Shown: one piece after another, positions 1-11,109 of the stretch | How the letters are laid out: each line of letters opens with the position of its first letter | Numbering within the stretch: position 1 is the first letter of the stretch | Assembly: GCA_949987705.1 (NCBI GenBank) | Contig: OX465281.1 | Coordinates: 30,240,942 to 30,304,941 of the forward strand | DNA from: Thereva unica | Taxonomy: Eukaryota > Arthropoda > Insecta > Diptera > Therevidae | Direction of reading: 5' to 3' | Length of the DNA: 64,000 nt | The notes under the pieces: model-generated | Databases searched by the model: none | Seen by the model: only the letters and a program-made list of their open reading frames with translations | What the model was told of the DNA's origin: nothing | Program-made: the position numbers and the translations under genes

Positions 1-741
1 GATGTTGTCGAGTTCGCTTGTGTAAAATTTTTTTTTCAAAATCTTACTATTAGTATTTTATCCTCCCATTTTGGGCCAGAAAAGTTGCATTTTTACGTTT
101 TTTCACTAAAATGTCCTTAAATTTTTTTTTTTGATGCAATTTTTACTAATGTTGACATAAGCGAACTAAAGGACATAATTTTTAACAAAACCGTTTTTCA
201 CTTTTCTGATTCTGACCAATGGGGACGGAGCTATCGATGGAACCGTTTTCCATGTTATTTTTGAGGTGTCAACTTCAGCGCGTGCTACATATTTATTTAT
301 GACGGCAAAAAATAAAAAAAAAATTTTTTTGTGATCTCTTAAAGTTATCTAATACTATGAAAAAACTTTTGTATATAAAAATAATAAGGGTTTTCTGTAA
401 AAAAAAATCCAAAAATAGTCAATTTTTTGCCTCAAAAATCAGAGCAACCCCTTAAGTAAGGAAAAATAAATTTTCAAGTGGAAGTCCCGCCATCCCCTTA
501 TTTTGTTACACCTACCATTCCTATTATGTGTTCAAAATTTCAGCCTCCTCTCTTATATAAAAAGGGATGCTCATTGACTTTGAATTATCCTTAAAGAGAA
601 CAACTCAGAATATTAAGTAAACAACATAAACTAGGTATCTAAAGTAAGTTTTTTTATTCAAATATAGTATTTAAACACACACACACACAAAATGATAAAA
701 CAAAGTATTACTTAAAATAATATCAAGTACAGTTACTTTTC
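1..741. other. AT-rich stretch, no gene recognised
   Basis: No supported coding frame. The stretch is AT-rich with poly-A/T runs and a short CA microsatellite near 676-690. Confidence 0.5.
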
Positions 742-2345
742 TCAACCTAAAATTAAGATCGTTAGGCTATTTCTGGATGTTTCAGCTGAATCAGGTTTTC
801 TATTCTGTTCAACGACATGAAGCAAACATTGTTTTTCTTCCTCATTGTAAGTGAGTTTTTTGTTATAATCTTCAAAAAGTTTCACACCCCTCTCCGCAGT
901 ATCGTTTACCACACGCAGATTTTTTATGTAATTTTTGCCTTGAAGATGATCAGCATTGTCACCCCAAGTCTCAGGAGGTAATTGCAAGAGAGAGTCCTTG
1001 ATGTCTAGAACTGAGAGCGTGATCAGCGTTCTTTGCGAGGCATAGGTTTCTAATGTCGCCTTTGTGGATAGTTTAGAAGAATCCCCTCGTACTAAAGGAG
1101 AACAGCCGTCAACATCCATCCTTTGCACGATAGCCATTTTCTCGCCATAAGACATCTAGTCTGAAAACAAGGCAAAGGCAACTAGCTCATCGGACAAGTA
1201 CCACAAGTGACGCTCTAAGACACCCCTTGCTGCTGCATCGCTGCCAAAAGTGCTTCGATCCAAATCTTGGTGTATATGAGTGCACCGAAAGCAACAAATC
1301 GAACGATTTGTTTTTCTTCGCTTTTGTTAGCTTAAATGCTTGTGAATTACTCTTAAAAAGAAAAATCTTCATAGCAAACAGCAGCTTTGCCATCCATCGA
1401 GCATGATGTATTGGTCCTGGGGCACTCTAATGAATCCTGGCAGGTGGTTTGTTCAAAACAATCATTGTGAGCTCCATTAGCTCGCTATAATCATCGCGAG
1501 CTTGTTTTTCTCCAGTTAAAGCAGTCGTAATACTTTCAAGAGTGCTTCAGCGCACTGTTCCACGATAGTATTGGAATCAAGACAATCGTATTGCTCTTTT
1601 GGAAATGTATCCCATACATCGCTGAATCTTTTGAATAATGGAATCCCAGGAGAGCTTGTTGTTCCAAACCAAAGCACAGTGTAAATATTTTTGAGTGAAA
1701 TTACACGGCCATTCAGTTGGGACTCACGTCAAACCTGTCTGTGTAAAATTTGAGTATTACACGGTGCATTTAAATTTCTGCCTCTTTTCCGTGTTCTATT
1801 GTCTATGTGGTTGTGCACAAAATAACAAAAATTCTTATAATTATCGCAGTCCCAGCGAAGAAAGTTATGCTTGTGTTAGTGTAATTTGCTGTGAGACCGA
1901 AATTTTTCTTGGATTCACAAGTGAGACCAACACATGCACTTCCCTGCGCCCCCTTGTCTAAAAAACCGGTTTATTGGAAGGGATTGGAAAGTGAGTCTGG
2001 GAATGTGATAGGTCGTGTAATTTGGCTCTTTGAAAGCATTATTTCAAACACGTGATGACGACAAGCAAGCCATAAAAGATCACGGCCCGTCTCTGCTTCC
2101 AGAAGAGTGCACGATCTTTTTTTGGGACCGGTGTTAGAGGCAGTAGTGTCAAAACTCATAGCCCGGACTTTATTTGTGACATTTCACTGTTACATTGTGT
2201 TAAAAGCAGCATCCGACGTATTTCCCTGTCCCTGTGATAAGTTTGAGTACGCCTAACAGTTTTTCGCAACCATTACCGGAGACAAGAATCGGAAGACGCT
2301 CTACTTTCTTATTACCTATTATATCAGGCAGTACGATGGCACAAC
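742..2345 (-). pseudogene. decayed protein of an unclassified multi-copy family
   Basis: Reading the minus strand from about 2340 down, pieces of one protein appear in order in shifting frames. First comes a segment with VERLPILVSGNGCEKLLGVL (about 2335-2210), then FDTTASNTG followed by LLWLACRHH (about 2160-1975), then SPGIPLFKRFSDVWDTF (about 1655-1600), and last a C-terminal piece of up to 137 residues ending at 742. Stops and frameshifts separate the pieces, so this is not a working gene. I recall similar proteins as uncharacterised multi-copy predictions in invertebrate genomes but cannot name the family. The D-T-A-x-N-T-G block followed by a C-x-x-H-type block recalls RNase-H-fold transposases. 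A relative lies at 38.2-39.6 kb. Function is unknown, and mobile-element origin is an inference. Confidence 0.6.
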
Positions 2346-2699
2346 GCCTCTGCTACTTGTAGCGCTTGTGTCTTTATTAGTAAATCACCTACAAAATCGT
2401 TTATCCTTAGCGGTAGAAGTGCTACTGAAGCTGAAAACAAGTTTCAGTTCTTGACTTGACACTACTGAACTTGAAGCATTACTTTTAGCAGCCTTTTCTC
2501 TTAGTACCATCTTTTCGAGTTGAACTCATTGCACTCACACTTCACTTCACAGTTTTGTAAATAACTGGACTGCATGCAGCACGGCAAAAGCTCAAACTTA
2601 ACAGTTTCGTAATTTTGCCGCATGAATAAGAGATTTCCTCTTTGCATGATTTTTGCAGCAAGGCTGTGGAACAGGTTAAACACGTGTTGATACCAAAGT

Positions 2700-3369
2700 T
2701 TTTTACGTTAACCTATACAACTCTTAAATATTAAAAGTAGATACTGAATTGTAACAAAAAAACGAAGATAAAGCATTTTTAACAAAAATTTGAAAAACAG
2801 CAGTCGATTGAGCATCCTCTCCCGTTTAAGCTAGCCAACTGAAATTTTACAATGTTATTGTTATGGATACATGTAACAAATTTACTGGGTGGCCAAACTG
2901 AAAAACGAAAAATTGGTTTTATGGACCACCCTAACCTAGATATAAATATCTTTGTGTAAACACAAGAAAGTTACTCGTGAAATACCAGACCTAGATGATA
3001 CAGAATTGGTTCGGTCGCAGTTGAAGGAATACCAGTGTCGATACTCACAATGACAAGGACGAGTCACAAAAGCTTGTGACTTATGACTGGTCACAATTTA
3101 TAGTAAGGGAGAGGGAGTGGGGTGTAACACACGGGAAACACAGATTTGGTAAAATGAAGAATGAGCAAATGCTTTCCAAATAATATAATATAATTTGTCT
3201 CAGTCAACAGCTTGAAAGAAACTAATAAGGCCCAACCCGACGACTTTCTCATAGTGTAAGACAGTTATCTTAGGAACTGTGGGCTTGGCCTTGATGAGGG
3301 TAAGTTACCTTGTCAAAAGAGACAGGGTCTTGTTGTTTGGTACTACTTTCACCTAGCAGACAAGTCTAA
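2700..3369. other. intergenic, no gene recognised
   Basis: AT-rich sequence without a supported coding frame. Its last three bases (TAA, 3367-3369) are the left target duplication of the adjoining MITE. Confidence 0.45.
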
Positions 3370-3519
3370 GGCTGAAGCCACACCGAACCAGGCAGAACAA
3401 AACAAAAGCAAATTTCCATACTAATTCACACAACTCAAAGCAAAACAAGCAAAACAGTTTTCCAAAATGTATGGAAATTTGCTTTTGTTTTGTTTGCCTG
3501 GTTCGGTGTGGCTTCAGCC
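3370..3519. mobile_element. 150-bp MITE, PIF/Harbinger type, TAA target duplication
   Basis: The two ends form an inverted repeat of about 50 bp, starting GGCTGAAGCCACACCGAACC on the left and ending with its complement on the right. TAA lies directly outside both ends (3367-3369 and 3520-3522). A TAA or TTA target duplication is the PIF/Harbinger signature. There is no coding capacity, so the element would need transposase from elsewhere. The arms could fold into a long hairpin. Confidence 0.85.
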
Positions 3520-3522
3520 TAA

Positions 3523-4185
3523 GTGACAAATCTTAAAGCAAACTAGAGATCTCCTTTAAACGAAAGAGATTTCTTCGACAGGCCTAAGTGACTGCCGACA
3601 TTTTTATCCAAACTGTTTAATGAAGCAAGCCAAACGTTGTTGATTTGTGAAAGTAAATACATATGTGTTGAAACAATGTTCTAAGGCAGCAAGTACCAAA
3701 TTCGTGACTTTATCTATAAGGTCCACTATTTTCGACTACGAAGCACATTCATTTTTCCATCACATTCGAACTCATCTTAATATCCTCGTCCACAATATTA
3801 TACTTTCATTTGAGTAAAACATTCAATTCAGGACAAATGTTTGTTTTAATTCCGGCATGGAGCTCCCATTGTTGACAGTTGCAACATATCGACAGATTTC
3901 TCTCAATTGTGCACACAAAAATTCATCACAAAATTCTTTTCCATTCAATTTGCGTCGTGCTTTTTCGTGGCTGCCATAGATTTGTCCATGTAGGGGTGCG
4001 AGCGAATTGGCATCGAAGGCACGTCAAATTTTTTAATTTCATCAGTTTGCACAAGTCTGGATTAGATGGAGTTTGCAGGGCTCATGTGCATTTTGAGAGA
4101 TGAATGGTGTTGAATTTATTCAAGAAACAATTTTAAAGAATGAAACCAAATAAATGAAGGCTTGGCTGGAAACAGTAGAGGTAAT
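3523..4185. other. intergenic, no gene recognised
   Basis: Short open frames only, none resembling a protein I know. Sequence shared with the 10.4-kb locus begins after this point. Confidence 0.4.
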
Positions 4186-4393
4186 TTTCATTCAAACCGC
4201 GAATCTTTAACAAAACACCATTCATAGAAAGTAGAGATCTGTTGAAAATTCTATTATTTCCTCAATAACAGATCAGGTAAAAACTAAGGTAAATATTTAC
4301 TCTGTGTGAAGCACCCATTCACATTTTTCATAACCTTTATCAATGGCGCTTTTAAAACGTTGCGAAATTTCTTAGAATTTGTTATCAATACAA

Positions 4394-4404
4394 GGGGAAT
4401 ACCC
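4394..4404 (+). promoter_or_regulatory. kappaB-like palindrome upstream of peptide gene 1
   Basis: GGGGAATACCC lies 45 bp upstream of the TATA box. The same GGGGAATACC core occurs at 10645-10654 upstream of the paralogous gene. It resembles insect Rel/NF-kappaB sites but departs from the strict consensus at one position. A regulatory role is inferred only from its conservation in both copies. Confidence 0.35.
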
Positions 4405-4438
4405 GAGATACTTGTTGAGGCTAAAGACTTTCCGCTTC

Positions 4439-4447
4439 TATATAAAA
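4439..4447 (+). promoter_or_regulatory. TATA box of peptide gene 1
   Basis: TATATAAAA lies 77 bp upstream of the ATG at 4516, giving a short 5' UTR of roughly 45-50 nt. The paralogue has the same box at 10721-10729, followed by a matching GATCTGCAT segment near the expected start of transcription. Confidence 0.7.
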
Positions 4448-4515
4448 CTGTAGAAACATTATCGATCTGCATTAGATTGGAAAATCTCTTTGGTGAGGAA
4501 ACCTGTGAAGACACC

Positions 4516-4716
4516 ATGAACATCAATTTCGCTATTTTCGCCTTCATTTTGATGGCTGCCTTGTCTGTAGTTTTTGCCCAGGATGGCCAGAAGCGGTTTA
4601 ATTTGGAAAATAGGATAGGAGATAGGATCTGTCCTCAAAGTACGGATTACATCAACTGTAAAAGAGTGAAATGGGACAAGCCATTGGAGGAGATTCTTAA
4701 GAATATAAGGCAATGA
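4516..4716 (+). CDS. small secreted peptide 1 (66 aa), two cysteines
   Basis: The protein is 66 residues long. Residues 1-21 or 22 form a clear signal peptide: a short polar start, then a hydrophobic core ending ALSVVFAQ, with cleavage likely after Ala21. The mature part is about 45 residues, charged, with Cys39 and Cys48 that could form one disulfide. I chose the ATG at 4516 because it starts the signal peptide and follows a TATA box at normal spacing; longer frames upstream would run through the promoter. The signal peptide matches that of the gene at 10785 nearly residue for residue while the mature parts differ, so the pair arose by duplication with divergent mature regions. I do not recognise the mature peptide. 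Secretion is well supported; an immune or glandular role is only a guess. Confidence 0.75.
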   Translation: MNINFAIFAFILMAALSVVFAQDGQKRFNLENRIGDRICPQSTDYINCKRVKWDKPLEEILKNIRQ

Positions 4717-4741
4717 TTTGTTGATTAGTTTTATTTGTGAC

Positions 4742-4747
4742 AATAAA
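4742..4747 (+). terminator. polyadenylation signal of peptide gene 1
   Basis: AATAAA begins 26 bp after the stop codon of the secreted-peptide gene. Confidence 0.6.
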
Positions 4748-4984
4748 CATGACCTTGAAAAATGTTCTCCGACAGAAACAAGTAAATTAAAAGTTTTCAT
4801 TCTAGTAGTGTAAATACAATTGTAGAATAGCCCATAGTAGTATGGCTACTTGCAATGCGATAGGAGTCCCAATTAACACTTTGGCACGTCGTTTTTATCC
4901 CAGAAGCTCGTTTAACGGTTGTTTGACTGACTGTACCGGAGGTCTTAAGCTATCCTGTGAAGTTTAGAAAGCTTATTACTGCTC

Positions 4985-5600
4985 CGACCCCTAGTTCAAT
5001 CCAGTTCAATGGCACTATAGCCCAAATCGAACCTTGGCCTCCTTCAGTTTTGCCCTCCAACCTTCTCGCTCACTGGCTAGAATCCTCCAATTTCTTACGC
5101 CCAATAAGTGTGCAGCTTCTGTTTCTACGGCTTCAAACCATCTTTTCCTCAGTCGTCATGCTGGCCTGTCACCTACTATGATTCCCTTATATATCTTCTT
5201 CACTGCTCTGTTTTCCGGTATTAGGTCTACATGTACCCATCGTTGTCTATAAATTTTGATATATTGACGATGTCTTTCTCTTTATAGATTTGGTACAATT
5301 CGTCATTGTATCTGATTCTCCAGATATCATTTACGTTTAATGGGCCAATAATGGGTCTTGGCGTTGTCTAGACTTAGGTATCATTCCTTTGCCCCTAATA
5401 GTGATCTACTTACTATGTTCAGATCATTAGCGTAACCCAATATTAGCACCGACTTGTTAATAAATGTTCTATTATTGTCGAATGCTGTTCTTTTAATGGC
5501 AGTTTCTAGGTCTAGGTTGATTAACATCGATGCTCTCCGTTCCACCTCTCCGTTTGAGTCCTTGTTTACCTGGAAGTCTTCAGTTAACACGTTGAATGAA
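4985..5600 (-). pseudogene. RTE-like LINE 3' relic
   Basis: The minus strand encodes a broken reverse-transcriptase fragment containing ILGYANDLNIVSRSLLGAKE. This corresponds to the catalytic motif-C region (normally YADD), with YAND here. The 3' end shares the ATGGC-CTA-AGCCCAAATCGA block with the better-preserved element at 30.5-33.8 kb, so both belong to one lineage. It is 5'-truncated and has several frame breaks. Confidence 0.65.
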
Positions 5601-5640
5601 TGTTGGTGCCATCATTAATGGCGCATTCATTTTACTGAGG

Positions 5641-6100
5641 TCACCGGTGACCCTAACGGCCACGCCTGACACATAACCTTTTTTTACTATGGAAAAACCA
5701 AACTTAAGAATCACTCTTTGTACTATGTACTATTACCTTGCAGGGTCTAGGGCTGAAACGGTTAGACTAACGAAAAATTGAATGGGTTATGAGGGGCGGT
5801 GGAATCGTACAAACGGTTGAACATTTGTTGGTAGAGTTTTATATATCACCCTGTATTCTTGTAATCGTACATCCTATTTTCATGAACAAGTGTGCAAATA
5901 ATATTCCCAATATACCGAATACTGCGGGGTTATGCGCCTTAAGCAAAGTTTTAAGACGGTTTGGCACAGGGTTAACAGTCCACTCCAACAAAAGTGCTCT
6001 TATTACGAATCGGCAAATTTCACGAAACCGGATTGATACTACATAGTCGGTCTTTGAAATCAGGACACTGGATTAAGTCTCCAACGATATAAGATGTTAT
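5641..6100. other. intergenic, no gene recognised
   Basis: One 85-codon open frame is present but has no recognisable domain. No repeat boundaries seen. Confidence 0.35.
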
Positions 6101-6109
6101 AATATCAAG

Positions 6110-6690
6110 ACCGTGAGGCTTAGCAAGACCAGATGGCACCATGCGTGGAGCATATTTGCCCACATGGTGAGTCCTTTCATATTCCAGTAGGAACAAACCC
6201 GAAAACTATAGGGGTGGCGTTGGCGTAATACTCATCAAGAATACCAGGTCCAATCTCATTAGCAGAATGAGAACTTTCGCTCTATTCCAAAGGGGGCATC
6301 ATTTTGGATGGGTGACTTAAATGCACAGATCGACCCTATCAAAACCGTCCTTGAAGACCCAATTGGAAATCAAGGAATAACCCAAGTTGCTAACAACAAT
6401 GGTGAGCTTTTCCTTGACTTCTGCAGTCCACACCAACTATTGGTAGGTAGAATTTACTTTTGTCACAAGAAAATACGTAAGGAGAACTGGGTATCGCTAT
6501 ATGATAGATCGAAAAATCAGATAGATCACGATGCCGTCAGCCGCAGAAGGAAAGCCATTATGGAAAATGACAGGGGCTACAGTCGAGCAGACATTGGAAG
6601 TGACCAACATTTGATAGTAGCAACTACTCTTCTCAGAATCGCCGCAATCAGAAACATTCACCGCGATAACATCAACCGTACACATTAAAA
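6110..6690 (+). pseudogene. LINE endonuclease (EEP) relic
   Basis: A 126-codon open frame from 6308 starts GDLNAQI, then has NQIDH and later DIGSDQHLIVA. These are the ordered Asp-Asn, Asp-His and Ser-Asp-His blocks of the apurinic-type endonuclease of LINEs. Upstream, in other frames, lies a piece with SKTRWH that would be the N-terminal part. There is no reverse transcriptase next to it and the frame is broken, so this is an isolated fragment. Confidence 0.65.
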
Positions 6691-7047
6691 GGCGAGAATT
6701 TGCTGGGAATCTGCGACAAATCTTAAATCAGCAAAACCTTAACCCCAACTGTTAGATATTAAGATCAAATATTAACGCGGGGAGAATTAAGATATTAGAT
6801 TAAACATACGTAGAAACAAATTGTCACGTAAAAATAATTTTATTGCACATATTTTTAATTTGCACATTCTGCACATTTTTGCAATTGCCAATTTTTTACC
6901 TGCACGAGCACGATGTAATATGATCGGGTCAATAATAATTTCAAGTATTTTGATGAGTAATTGAATTTTGCCAATTTTTGATTTTATGTAGCTTAGTATA
7001 TTGATATTGTAAGTTAGCTCAGTGCAATTAGTCGAAAAAAGGGCATG
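6691..7047. other. AT-rich spacer
   Basis: No gene recognised. The open frame on the minus strand here (to 7119) is low-complexity and crosses into the adjacent inverted repeat. Confidence 0.4.
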
Positions 7048-8566
7048 AAATTGCATTTCATGATGGTCAAAATTTTTTTTTGGAATTTGTTGGGGTACAT
7101 CTGACAATGTTAAAACCAAGTTTGTGGGGTCGCAGTGTGATGGGAAAAGCCGCCATCTTGAAAAAGAGGTAGAGGTCGTTTATACTAAATAACTTGGTTG
7201 TGTGCAATGATAGCTGAAAATGATCAATACAAAGTCATTAGAGAATAAAATTATCTACAAAATGAGCCCTTAACGAGGTCTGTAAGTTAATTTGGCTCAA
7301 AGTTATGGCCGCTCAAAGTTCGAACTTGTTCGGGTGGTTGAGGTTGAATGCAGTTTTTTGCGATTATCTCGTAAGATATCAATTTGGGTGGGTTAATGCC
7401 GATTACCAAACTTATAGTGCTAGTGATTACCTTTAGAATAAGCCCTTAGTCATCGTTCTCGCTTGTATAGTTTGCGAGTAATACAACGCCAAAGTTCGCA
7501 CTTCACGTGCCTGAAATAACTGATATCTCCATTTTTTTGAATATCTCCTTAACGGTTGCTCATATGATAACGTAGTAAACAGCAGAAATACGGGTATTAA
7601 AATATCTTTCAAATGGGCTATTGACCGAAACTCTATGTCGCTTAATGTCCGCGACATAACGGGTGAAAAGTCAACAGCGAAGGTTGTGACACTTCTCGAC
7701 GAATAACTCGCTTCCAGCCAGTTTCGCATGTCGGATGAATTAGAATTTTATGTAACCCCCTGAATTATCTATATTTTGGGTTATTTAACTACTTTGGAAA
7801 ATTATAATAATGGGAAATAGTAGCTAAGAATCATCATTTTCGAGGTTCTAAAAGTAAAGTTTTTGATGAGACTGCCTCAGATGCGGAAAATAACAAAATG
7901 TGAAATGTAAGGTAAAACTTTCTGACGAGACTGTCTTTGGAATCCGGGAAACATTACGTGTGCAAAGAGACTTAAGTGAAGGTCAAGTGAAAGCTGTTTA
8001 AGAAAAGGTGGTGCAATCATTTTTAAGAGGAGCAGTGCAAGAAAAGACAAAGAAAGTGGGAAATTACTAAGAAGTGTCTCGACCGTCAACATGAAGATGA
8101 AGGTATTCTCCTACAAAAAAAGTACCCACAGTATTGTTTTTATTAAAGATTTATCGAAATAAAAAAAATGATATATTGAAAGGGAGTGCTTTAGTTTTCG
8201 CGATTTGGTAATCGGCATTAACCCACACAAATTAATATCTTACGAGTTAATCGCAAAAAACTGCATTCAACCTCAACCACCCGAACAAGTTCGAACTTTG
8301 AGCGGCCATAACTTTGAGCCAAATTAACTTACAGACCTCGTTAAGGGCTCATTTTGTAGATAATTTTATTCTTTAATGACTTTGTATTGATCATTTTCAG
8401 CTATCATTGCACACAACCGAGTTATTTGGTATAAACGACCTCTACCTCTTTTTCAAGATGGCGGCTTTTCCCATCACACTGCGACCCCACAAACTTGGTT
8501 TTAACATTGTCAGATGTACCCCAACAAATTCCAAAAAAAAATTTTTACCATCATGAAATGCAATTT
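7048..8566. mobile_element. foldback element with arms of about 360 bp
   Basis: 7048-7410 and 8202-8566 are near-perfect inverted copies, outermost AAATTGCATTTCATGATGG and innermost around GCCGATTACCAAA. The loop of about 790 bp has open frames (98 codons at 7433-7729 and 71 codons at 7877-8092, both minus) that I do not recognise. No target duplication is evident at the outer ends. It is probably a non-autonomous DNA transposon of unknown superfamily. Confidence 0.75.
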
Positions 8567-8961
8567 GATTTGCTAATTGTACTGGACTAAGTAGCTTAAG
8601 AAATTTTGGTATAAATATCGGAATTCATAAATTAAAGTCATTCTAGTCAAGAAGCTTGAGTGTTTTATTTCGTTAAAACCTTTAAAAACCACAACCCTGT
8701 TGAATTAGTGTATCACTGATTTAACCCACAATTCTGTAGTCACGGTGTAACACCTGGACTACCAATACAGTTAAGGCAAAAGAGTCTTACCTTAAACACC
8801 AACATTGAATAACTCCGGCAGATTTTAGCCGATTTTGACAAATGAGCAAGATTTATTTAGGATATTCTCCACCATTTATTCCAAATCAGTTTTTGCCAAT
8901 TAAATGTTAATGTCAATTAAAAGACTACCTTCACTCTATTCGTTAAATACGACAGTTTTAT

Positions 8962-9345
8962 TTATTGAGGCCAGAGGGTATAAAATGAGTTTCGTCCGTT
9001 CAGCTCGGCATCGATCATTCTTTCGATGGCATTTCCATATTGCAAGAGACGCGGCTGGTCTGTTGGCAATTGCACTTTATATGCGAAGAGGTTAAAATTT
9101 TGCTGCATATACCTCCTTAGAGTCATTCCACTAACGTTTAACTCCTGAGATCGGCGACGATATGATAAATTTGGATTTATCGGCAATACTCTATCTTATC
9201 GCTTCAACAACTTCATTGGAGCGTCACGGACGTGGTCTAATGGGACGCTAGTAAGTCACTACAGACCCGTACTCAAAGAAATTCTTCACCAAACTACGAA
9301 TTGTCTTGTCAGAGGGGCCGACTTTCTCCCATATTTTTTACGATA
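8962..9345 (-). pseudogene. transposase helix-turn-helix relic (mariner/Tc-like)
   Basis: The minus strand holds pieces of the N-terminal DNA-binding region of a Tc1/mariner-like transposase: SDKTIRSLVKNFFEYGSV upstream, then YRRRSQELNVSGMTLRRYMQ and a LFAYKVQL block before 8962. The order fits a paired helix-turn-helix domain followed by the start of the catalytic part. Frameshifts and stops interrupt it, and no DDE residues follow. Confidence 0.55.
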
Positions 9346-9408
9346 AGCCAAACAACACTACCCACTCTAAGGAGGACACCCCACTTAACCCAGATGGGAA
9401 TGCCCTTA

Positions 9409-9540
9409 TACCCTCGACACATTAGCACTCTTAATCTAGATTATGACGTCAGAATGACGTAGACTGCATTTTATTACCATATGGGTAAACGTCATTTTGT
9501 CGTCATAGTCCAGATGAAGAGTGCTAGTGTGTCTCCGGTA
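9409..9540. mobile_element. 132-bp MITE with TTA target duplication
   Basis: Imperfect terminal inverted repeats of about 40 bp start TACC and share GACACA-TAGCACTCTT. TTA lies directly outside both ends (9406-9408 and 9541-9543). The three-base TTA duplication fits PIF/Harbinger. No coding sequence. Confidence 0.75.
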
Positions 9541-9543
9541 TTA

Positions 9544-10400
9544 GCCACATAAAAACTGGCTGTGAGAAAAATCAGCTTAGCTCAAGTTGGGTAGAGATGG
9601 AGTTGACGATTGTATATGTGTAAGCGTACTATAGCTGGTACTCGGTGCATATCTGGCGATTGCGTTCACGCTCCGCACGCGACAGTCCCACGAGTAACAC
9701 GGATCTGAATCCATACTGTCAAACGCTTATTCTTCTTCTTTGATCCGTTAGCTGGCCGTCCGAGCGCGATGTCCCCGCAACGGATACGCTGCTGTCGGTG
9801 CCGTTTTAAGAAATTCGGTTTCATGCCTAGTTTCTTCGGTTCTTCGGATTGACCAATTCTGGACAATTCGGCAGGTCGACCACCCTCCTCCTTTCACATC
9901 CTGGGCTTGGGACCAGGCGACGGTGAGGTTTCTGTCAAAACGTACTTTCCATGATAAGGCCCTTGGATCCTCCGACTATGCCCGGTCATCGCAGATAACC
10001 CCCTGTGGCTTAATTACGTGTTTGCGTCCCTTGCGGGCCAAAAATCTAAGTAACCAGTCCATTTGGTTGTTGTATATACTTGTGTTTGGCCATTTGACGT
10101 CATAGCCTCAATAGGGCAATATAGAAAAAGTATAAATGATACCAACTTCAGACTACTCTATACTGTCTGTCGCTGAATGCAACGATCGTATCGCAGGTAT
10201 CTGTCTCCAACTTAAACCCGTCACAACCATCGTCACGGTAAAAAACCTTGGCTTAAAAGTGAAGAAGGGATGTGGACAAGGAACGCAAGCAACAAGATGG
10301 GTGGAAAATTGAAGAAAAGGGAGAAGAAGAGTTTGACTTAGCTCCGTAGCCTCTTATACATTAGTAAAAAACTAAATAAAAGAAGGAAACAGCTGAGCTA
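9544..10400. other. intergenic, no gene recognised
   Basis: Short open frames only (66 codons minus at 9666, 60 codons plus at 9923), none with a recognisable domain. Confidence 0.35.
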
Positions 10401-10644
10401 ATTTTCTTCTATCCATAAACCTTTTATGAAACGCCATTGCTCCTATAAAATGTGTCAACCCAAAGAAACGACTTCATAGAAAGATAGATCTGTTAAAAAT
10501 TCTCTTATTATTCGCTCAAGAATAGATCACTTAAAAACTAATGTAAATATTTACTCCGTGTGAAGTACCCATTCACATTTTCCCAGCCTTATCACTGCCG
10601 AATATAAAAGTTGGAAATTTTCTTACAATGTCTTATCAATGCAA

Positions 10645-10654
10645 GGGGAATACC
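10645..10654 (+). promoter_or_regulatory. kappaB-like core upstream of peptide gene 2
   Basis: GGGGAATACC, shared with the site at 4394 but 76 bp upstream of the TATA box instead of 45 bp, because of extra sequence between them. Confidence 0.3.
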
Positions 10655-10720
10655 GGAGCATTACTTTGATGGTGATTCACTTAGCAAACGAGATACTTGA
10701 GACTAAATACTTTCCTCTTC

Positions 10721-10729
10721 TATATAAAA
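10721..10729 (+). promoter_or_regulatory. TATA box of peptide gene 2
   Basis: TATATAAAA lies 64 bp upstream of the ATG, in the same context (TTC before it, GATCTGCAT after it) as in the paralogue. Confidence 0.7.
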
Positions 10730-10784
10730 GCAGCGAAACCCTGTAGATCTGCATCAGATAGAAAAATCAATTCGCTGAAACAAC

Positions 10785-10958
10785 ATGAAAATCAACTTCG
10801 CTATTTTCGTCTACGTTTTGATGGCTGCCTTGTCGGTAGTTGTCGCTCAGCGGTTCCAGACGCTGCCTTATTACCCTAATAGAGATCGGGCGACCATCCA
10901 GACACTTCCATACTATCCACCACCAAGACCACAACAGCCAACAATTTATAGGATTTGA
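10785..10958 (+). CDS. small secreted proline-rich peptide 2 (57 aa), AMP-like
   Basis: The protein is 57 residues long with a signal peptide of about 21 residues (MKINFAIF start, ALSVVVAQ end) nearly identical to the gene at 4516. The mature part of about 36 residues has no cysteine, is rich in Pro, Tyr, Gln and Arg, repeats TLPYYP twice (residues 26-31 and 40-45), and ends with a PPPRPQQP run and a basic IYRI tail. This composition resembles short insect proline-rich antimicrobial peptides such as metchnikowin and drosocin, but I see no clear homology, so the role is inferred. The ATG follows AACAAC and starts the signal peptide. A consensus intron (10980-11040) lies in the 3' UTR. Confidence 0.75.
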   Translation: MKINFAIFVYVLMAALSVVVAQRFQTLPYYPNRDRATIQTLPYYPPPRPQQPTIYRI

Positions 10959-10979
10959 GATTTGATGAATGGGAAGGAG

Positions 10980-11040
10980 GTAAGTTGCTAGTTTTGAGGT
11001 TAAAGGTGTATTTTTTTTTTATATTTCTCTAAAATTGCAG
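10980..11040 (+). other. predicted 3' UTR intron of peptide gene 2
   Basis: GTAAGT follows 21 bp after the stop codon, and a pyrimidine tract ending TTGCAG closes a 61-bp intron. If real, this is a 3' UTR intron; alternatively, skipping or alternative splicing could change the C-terminus. Confidence 0.5.
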
Positions 11041-11103
11041 ACATGAACTACGATAAATGATTGATGATGAATTTTGCTGCTAGGGAAAGAATGTTCAATG
11101 CTT

Positions 11104-11109
11104 AATAAA
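11104..11109 (+). terminator. polyadenylation signal of peptide gene 2
   Basis: AATAAA, with a second AATAAA at 11123-11128, downstream of the 3' UTR intron. Confidence 0.55.

Noticed and set aside
4306..4716. 136-codon frame as the full peptide gene
   Set aside because: The first 70 codons cover the promoter and TATA box; the signal peptide and start context point to 4516.
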